Origin: Liolophura sinensis
Taxonomy: Eukaryota > Mollusca > Polyplacophora > Chitonida > Chitonidae
Direction of reading: 5' to 3'
Length of the DNA: 64,000 bases
NCBI RefSeq assembly: GCF_032854445.1
Contig: NC_088307.1
Span: 11,420,017-11,484,016 of the forward strand
Part shown: piece by piece, positions 60,501 to 64,000 of the stretch
How the letters are laid out: the number at the start of each line of letters is the position of its first letter
Numbering within the stretch: position 1 is the stretch's first letter
Made by a program: the position numbers and the translations under genes
Notes under the pieces: model-generated
What the model was told of the DNA's origin: nothing
Database searches by the model: none
The model's input: only the letters and a program-made list of their open reading frames with translations

Positions 60501-62532
60501 ACTTGAACTCTCAGAGACCACATTGGTGAGATGCTCCTGGCTCATTGCACCGTCAAGCATTTGCATATACCACCCTTTTAGGTCTCCTTCCATCACTGTT
60601 CTGAAATAACTATGGTTAAATCATTTGTCGTCTCTTAAGTAAAGTTCAAAATTTTATGTCAGATACAAGAAATCTTGTATACATTTAACATAAATACATA
60701 AACATTATAAAAATTTGATAAAAAGGTTACCTGAGGAAGAAAAAGGAGTCCACAGAATAGGTCCCATTCATAATGGCAAGGAAACTCCATCTTGGAATCA
60801 GAGCTTGAAATAAACTTGCAACATTTTCTGCAAAAGAACATCATTTAAACACCTGTCCATCAACTCAACTTCTGCACAGCCCTGAGGGTTATACAAACAA
60901 TTTCAAACACCTGTCCATCAACTCAACTTCTGCACAGCCCTGAGGGTTATACAAACAATTTCAAACACCTGTCCATCAACTCAACTTTTGCACAGCCCTG
61001 AGGGTTATACGAACAATTTCAAACACGTGTCCATCAACTCAACTTTTTGCACAGCCCTGAGGGGTTATACGAACAATTTCAAACACCTGTCCATCAACAC
61101 AACTTTTGCACAGCCCTGAGGGGCTATACATACCATTTCAAATTATTTACACCGTATTAAGTGTACACATCAAATACGATAATCTTTTCTTAAATCAACA
61201 ACTGAATATTCCATGTATATGTGAGTGTCATTTCTAGACTCCCCCACTTTTTCCCAATAGTTTAGTCTTTGGTACTAGAGTTCAAGTGAGATGTTCTCTG
61301 TTTTCACATCGGTGGGAAGGGGGGGGGGGGCTTTCTGAGGCTGATAAGTTATCGTGATAGTCCCGCACCATGATTTAGTAGCCTCTCAAGCACTAATGAG
61401 ATATCTGTGAGTTCAAGTCCAGCTTATGCTGGCATCCTTTCTGGCTGTATGTTGTAAGGTCTGCCAGCAACCTGTGGATGGTCCTGAGTTCTCCTGTTTT
61501 CTCCCACCATTAGGCTTGCTGCCATTGTATAAGTGAAATTTTTTTTTGCATGGCATAAAACACCAATCAAATAAATAAATAAATAAATGAATTTATTCGC
61601 TACTGCTATGAACATTTTTGATATTGGCATATCGTACATGTACATGGAGTTGCTGCAACCCTTCCATTAGCAAAAAGACCACCCAAAACATTATGGCAAT
61701 TTGGTCAAATATCTAATACATATATGTATGTTGAAAATCCTGGAAAAATTCTTAATTCTGATTTCACTCACTTGTCACACCCAGGCCAAATGCATAGGAA
61801 TGCCCAAGGATCACCCAGGTCATACTCAGAAAGCGGATTCCATTGAGACATCTCAAACTGCTGCTGCCTTGCTTGGTGCTCAGGATTTTGGCGCCATTGG
61901 AATAGATGGAGAAGGCCAACAAAAACTGACAAACCCTTCCTGTGAAAAATATGGCAGATAGATAGGTATGTGGTGATATTTACCACCTACAACTGCCTAC
62001 AATCAAAAATTCCTATTAACAAGTGAATTTTTGATTGATAAGGGTTCTCAGTGTTAAAATTATTTTTGAAGACTTAAGGATCTACTAAAATACATGTACA
62101 AGTATGTTTTTCAAGTACTTTCAAGGACTGTTCACTTTTTGAATATACATGTGTCTTCATGAGGGATTTTAAGGTGGATTCTATTTTATCAGTCTATTTT
62201 ATAGCAAATAATGACACATAACAATGTAAAATCTTCTGTAACGACTTCTAAGGATTTAACGCCAAAAATAGGCATTTCAAACTCCTGAAATATTATACAA
62301 ACCCTGTATCACATGATCCGTTTGTACATTACGGTTGCCCAGAAGAGGAGTTTTCTCGCTCAAATGGACATTTTCCGAGCCACCGAGGTGTGGGTCAGAA
62401 TTAGGCAGATCTCCTGCAGCCAGGCTGTGTTCTTTCTGGGCTCGCTCCACGAGAAACACAGGCACCTGGATGAAGCAGATGTCATACAGCGTACCAATCA
62501 GAATTAATGCTGCCAGCAAGGAGCAAATAATT
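48576..62532 (-). CDS. nrf-6-like: NRF-6-like (nose resistant to fluoxetine) membrane acyltransferase, 3' part of gene, 11 exons
   Basis: Exons: 62303-62532, 61772-61939, 60731-60827, 59699-59798, 57689-57854, 56213-56292, 55335-55445, 53922-54045, 51939-52125, 50622-50764, 48576-48773. Each has AG and GT borders, and phases join except at 59699-59798. First visible exon: transmembrane ALILIGTLYDICFIQVPVFL then an acidic loop. Next comes the acyltransferase-3 core LNGIRFLSMTWVILGHSYAF with its conserved His, then NGTYSVDSFFFL, CMAWSWYLANDMQFFIISPL, YITPWCRIGPYLIGMAVGYF, a Trp/Gly-rich membrane pair, LSRLTYCAYLIHPLVMYYYY, and last-exon LVFEAPFMGLEKAMF. About 530 codons; the extracellular Cys-rich NRF domain should lie beyond 64 kb. 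Family members are multipass proteins linked in nematodes to lipid/yolk and drug uptake; the substrate is unknown. Introns are loaded with SINEs and tandem arrays. Confidence 0.92.
48895..50066 (-). repeat. Tandem array (~47 x 25 bp) of 3'-splice-site-like units beside the last acyltransferase exon
   Basis: On the minus strand each unit contains TTGTTTCAGATCTATG, which looks like a pyrimidine tract, AG and first exon bases; the real acceptor at 48774 reads TTTTTTCAGATCTATATC. Central units are nearly identical, with outer and flanking units (48781-48894, 50284-50500) decayed. Since 25 is not a multiple of 3, all three minus frames cycle through and stay open for 100-400 codons, giving hydrophobic pseudo-proteins that are not called as genes. 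Confidence 0.92.
50083..50300 (-). mobile_element. SINE inserted in the 25-bp array
   Basis: ATTTATTTATTTATTTGACT to AGTGCGCTAACCAAATGAAC; array-like sequence resumes at 50300 with TATATATAGATGCACAG. The insertion postdates the outer, decayed part of the array. Confidence 0.8.
50841..51146 (-). mobile_element. Second tRNA-derived SINE family, copy 1
   Basis: Begins GAGTGAGTGAGTTTAATGTC and ends with the complement of a tRNA head (GCTCAGTTAGAAGAGC-like). Matches 53306-53632 across GTGCATGTAATGTGCCTC and GGCAAGTAAGCC. Confidence 0.75.
51403..51660 (-). mobile_element. tRNA-derived SINE, minus orientation
   Basis: TTTATTTATTCACTTACTTC tail and CAACGGCAGCCATGGAATGG core. Directly followed by a plus-oriented copy. 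Confidence 0.75.
51685..51895 (+). mobile_element. tRNA-derived SINE, 5'-truncated
   Basis: Body from GGCTCCAGCTCATGCTGGCT to AATCAAATAAATAAA. Lies immediately 3' (plus strand) of the inverted copy and next to the 51939 exon border. Confidence 0.8.
52548..52812 (+). mobile_element. tRNA-derived SINE, full length, 10-bp target duplication
   Basis: Flanked by TCTTTATCTA at 52538-52547 and 52813-52822. Head GGCCTACGTGGCTCAGTTGG intact. Confidence 0.9.
53306..53632 (-). mobile_element. Second tRNA-derived SINE family, copy 2
   Basis: The reverse complement starts GCCCAAATAGCTCAGTTAGA (A box) and has GGTAGATTCATGGTCATTCC (B-box region). Body matches 50841-51146. Confidence 0.8.
53670..53790 (-). 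mobile_element. SINE 3' fragment, minus orientation
   Basis: TTTATTTATATGATTTGATT to AACATAATGGTGGGAGGAAA; the head is missing. Confidence 0.65.
55727..55925 (+). mobile_element. SINE, 3'-truncated
   Basis: AATTGGCTGAGGTGGTTAAC head through CTCCCACCATAATTAATA; the usual tail is lost. Confidence 0.75.
56650..56972 (-). mobile_element. Two SINE fragments, minus orientation
   Basis: 56650-56760 and 56812-56972 each start with a TTTATTTATTTGATTGG-type tail and run into the TATGGTG..GGAAACC.GGCAGA region. Confidence 0.7.
57474..57672 (+). mobile_element. tRNA-derived SINE with internal deletion
   Basis: GGCCTCTGCGGCCTAGGGGT head and CAAGTAAATAAATAAATC tail; the middle (A/B spacer after GTGGTCCCTGGC) is shortened. 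Ends a few bases from the 57689 exon end. Confidence 0.8.
58495..59223 (+). pseudogene. Crypton-type recombinase-derived ORF (ZMYM/KIAA1958-like), C-terminally broken
   Basis: Intronless ORF of 242 codons from ATG 58495, antisense inside an acyltransferase intron. It has an acidic N-terminus, then a domain pattern I associate with Crypton-derived proteins (ZMYM2/3/4, QRICH1, KIAA1958): NNYTESFLLSLRKHDGSADE, DTLTSYHRAIERYL, KQKRKGNRPNKAE, ALVNKISLMNSLHFSLRGGE. The frame ends 6 residues after RGGEE. A one-base shift just there reopens the expected WGDVTLKC-like continuation before further stops, so the catalytic C-terminal part is lost or unreadable. It is probably a dead copy of a mobile element or of a retro-copied gene. 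Confidence is limited by the lack of an alignment. Confidence 0.65.
59699..59798 (-). CDS. nrf-6-like: Acyltransferase exon with one extra base (frame disruption)
   Basis: Borders CTCCAG/CGGACTT and TGGAG/GTCAGTG. Reads GLLVTYLCMKEMDKKKGN and INWAMF in frame; then five T (A5 at 59718-59722 on plus) shift it out of the family's aromatic MFY.HR.W-type ending. Exon length is 100 nt, where incoming and outgoing phases need 99. Confidence 0.85.
60326..60570 (-). mobile_element. tRNA-derived SINE, minus orientation
   Basis: TTTATTTATTTATTTGATTG tail and TGGCGAGAGGAAACCAGACA core; the head is partly lost. Confidence 0.75.
60846..61140. repeat. ~59-bp tandem repeat, 5 copies, abutting a splice acceptor
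   Basis: ACCTGTCCATCAACTCAAC...GCACAGCCCTGAGG.GTTAT repeats five times. The array starts 18 bp upstream (minus sense) of the acceptor of exon 60731-60827. Confidence 0.95.
61380..61592 (+). mobile_element. SINE, 5'-truncated
   Basis: GTGAGTTCAAGTCCAGCTTA to CACCAATCAAATAAATAAAT. Confidence 0.75.
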
Positions 62533-62789
62533 CTGGAACAGAAAAAAAAATAAAACAGGAGACAAATTTATTTATTTAGCTATTTAGTTAATTAAATGTG
62601 ACAATTTAGAATTTTTTTCACTTTTACATTGAGAGATTTATATGTGGAGGAAACAGGATTGCCAGAATTAAACCACCGGCCTTTGGTCATAACTGTTGGA
62701 GCTATCAAGGGCCCTGAGCTGCATCTGAAGATGCATCCTCAATGATCAGCCGCTCTACATATATAGGACTTCAGCATGCATGAACATGT

Positions 62790-63080
62790 ATGAGTGCTTG
62801 GGTTTTGCGTCATACTCAACAGGTTATCAATCATGTGACAACGAAGAGTCATTTGGTGAGTGTATATACATGTATACTGTGTCTTCTTGCGAAAGGGCCA
62901 GTCCATGCCGCCAAAGTGCTGCTCACACAGAAGTACATGTACCATGCTGGAGACACCAGACCTGACACTCCACCCAGTCTTCGGGCTAACCTGTGCAGTT
63001 TCCTTGCTCTAACCTTTCACTGCCGTGTGCCATGCAAGGCAGCAGCAGCATGCACGAATGGTCAACCAACAAGGACTTTG
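62790..63080. mobile_element. Third SINE-like family, copy
   Basis: Starts TGAGTGCTTGGGTTTTGCGT and contains GGAGACACCAGACCTGACAC; similar to 26100-26295. Confidence 0.45.
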
Positions 63081-63199
63081 AAATCACCGCTTACAGATTA
63101 TCTTATTTACCTGATAAGCATTTTATGTCATACTCTTAATCATATACATGCACATGGACAAGCTTTGTGGACAGAAGAAACCAGGCAGGCTTCAGCAAG

Positions 63200-63362
63200 A
63201 GAGTGCACCATGTGTGGGAAGGTCTGTCAGCAACCTACAGATGAACGTGGGTTTCCCCCGGGCTGTGCCCAGTTTTCACCCCCCACCAATGCTGGCCGCC
63301 GTCGTATGAGTGAAATATTTTTGAGTACGGCGTAAAACACCAATCAAATAAATAAATAAAAT
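63200..63362 (+). mobile_element. SINE 3' part
   Basis: GTGTGGGAAGGTCTGTCAGC to CACCAATCAAATAAATAAAT. Confidence 0.8.
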
Positions 63363-63416
63363 GGATGAACAAAGGCTGTTTATACACTAGCTCAGCAAGT
63401 TACTGTCCCAACTACT

Positions 63417-63685
63417 TTTATTTATTTATTTATTTATTTTGGTGTTTTATGCCGAATATTTCACTTATACAACGGCGGCCAGCATTATGGTGGGTGGAAA
63501 CCGGGCTCAGCCCGGGGGAAATGCACGACCATACGCAGGTTGTTGGCAGACCTTCCCACTTGTGGCCGGAGATGAAGCCAGCATGAGCTGGACTTGAACT
63601 CACAGCGACCGCATTGGTGAGAGGCTCCTGGGTCATTACGCTGCACTAGCGCGCTAACCGACTGAACCACGGAGACACCCCCCCA
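63417..63685 (-). mobile_element. tRNA-derived SINE, full length, 9-bp target duplication
   Basis: Complement of the consensus, from (TTTA)n to CCGACTGAACCACGGAG. Flanked by CCAACTACT at 63408-63416 and 63686-63694. Confidence 0.9.
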
Positions 63686-64000
63686 CCAACTACTGTTTTA
63701 AAACATATTAACGAGGAAGTGTCCATGTAACTCCAAAAATTCATACTTTCAATACTCATGCCGGGATCTATGTCAAGTGAACCCACATACCACTACGAAT
63801 CTGGAGCAGTACTTTTTAGTTTAAACATCTGACAGCAGAAGCCCAATTTGGGGTCTATGGCTACACCTAATGTGGAATTCGTTAAACTCCTTCCCATCGG
63901 TAACACAGCTATCCAAAGCTATGTTTCCTTTCTACATTACTTTTATCGGTGTATGTGTGCTCATAAAGCTCTGCACTGTCACAGAAGAAAGTCATGTGTT

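Overview
Eukaryotic, intron-rich, AT-rich DNA, most likely from a mollusc. Evidence: multi-exon genes with GT-AG introns, a dense tRNA-derived SINE whose tail (AAAACACCAATCAAATAAATAAATA type) I associate with molluscs, a nose-resistant-to-fluoxetine (NRF-6) type acyltransferase gene (a family I recall as expanded in molluscs), and a Ty3/gypsy retrotransposon. The phylum is an inference; no species can be named.

Layout. 1.95-7.66 kb: a plus-strand multi-exon gene for an unrecognised lysine/histidine-rich helical protein with 11-residue repeats; one of its exon ends, including the 5' splice site, is amplified in a ~105-bp tandem array (2.2-3.7 kb). A 200-N gap follows (7662-7861). 7.86-20.7 kb and 27.3-29.3 kb hold two copies of a duplicated block. 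The first copy is split by a SINE and then by a 10.6-kb gypsy element with ~2.05-kb LTRs, gag, a broken pol and an extra zinc-finger ORF. 22.06-27.27 kb (minus strand): a six-exon gene for a secreted cysteine-containing protein of about 254 residues that I do not recognise; a cluster of CRE-like sites lies just upstream of its start codon. 29.30-29.45 kb: a plus-strand terminal exon. 30.93-34.89 kb (minus): a complete METTL27/WBSCR27-like methyltransferase gene. 35-48 kb: mainly repeats (SINEs, inverted-repeat elements, a 60 x 24-bp minisatellite inside a transposon-like element). 48.58-62.53 kb (minus): eleven exons of an NRF-6-like membrane acyltransferase whose 5' part lies beyond the window. 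A broken Crypton-type recombinase-derived ORF lies antisense in one of its introns.

Main themes. Three tandem arrays sit on or beside splice sites of two genes: one repeats a 5' splice site, one repeats a 3' splice site about 47 times next to a real terminal exon, and one lies just upstream of another acceptor. Insertion order can be read for the SINE/gypsy nest. A single-copy form of the 24-bp minisatellite unit is visible in a related transposon 8 kb away. One NRF-6 exon carries a one-base frame disruption shown by both motif and exon phase. All exon models were made by eye from splice consensus, reading frame and phase; no search or alignment was run.
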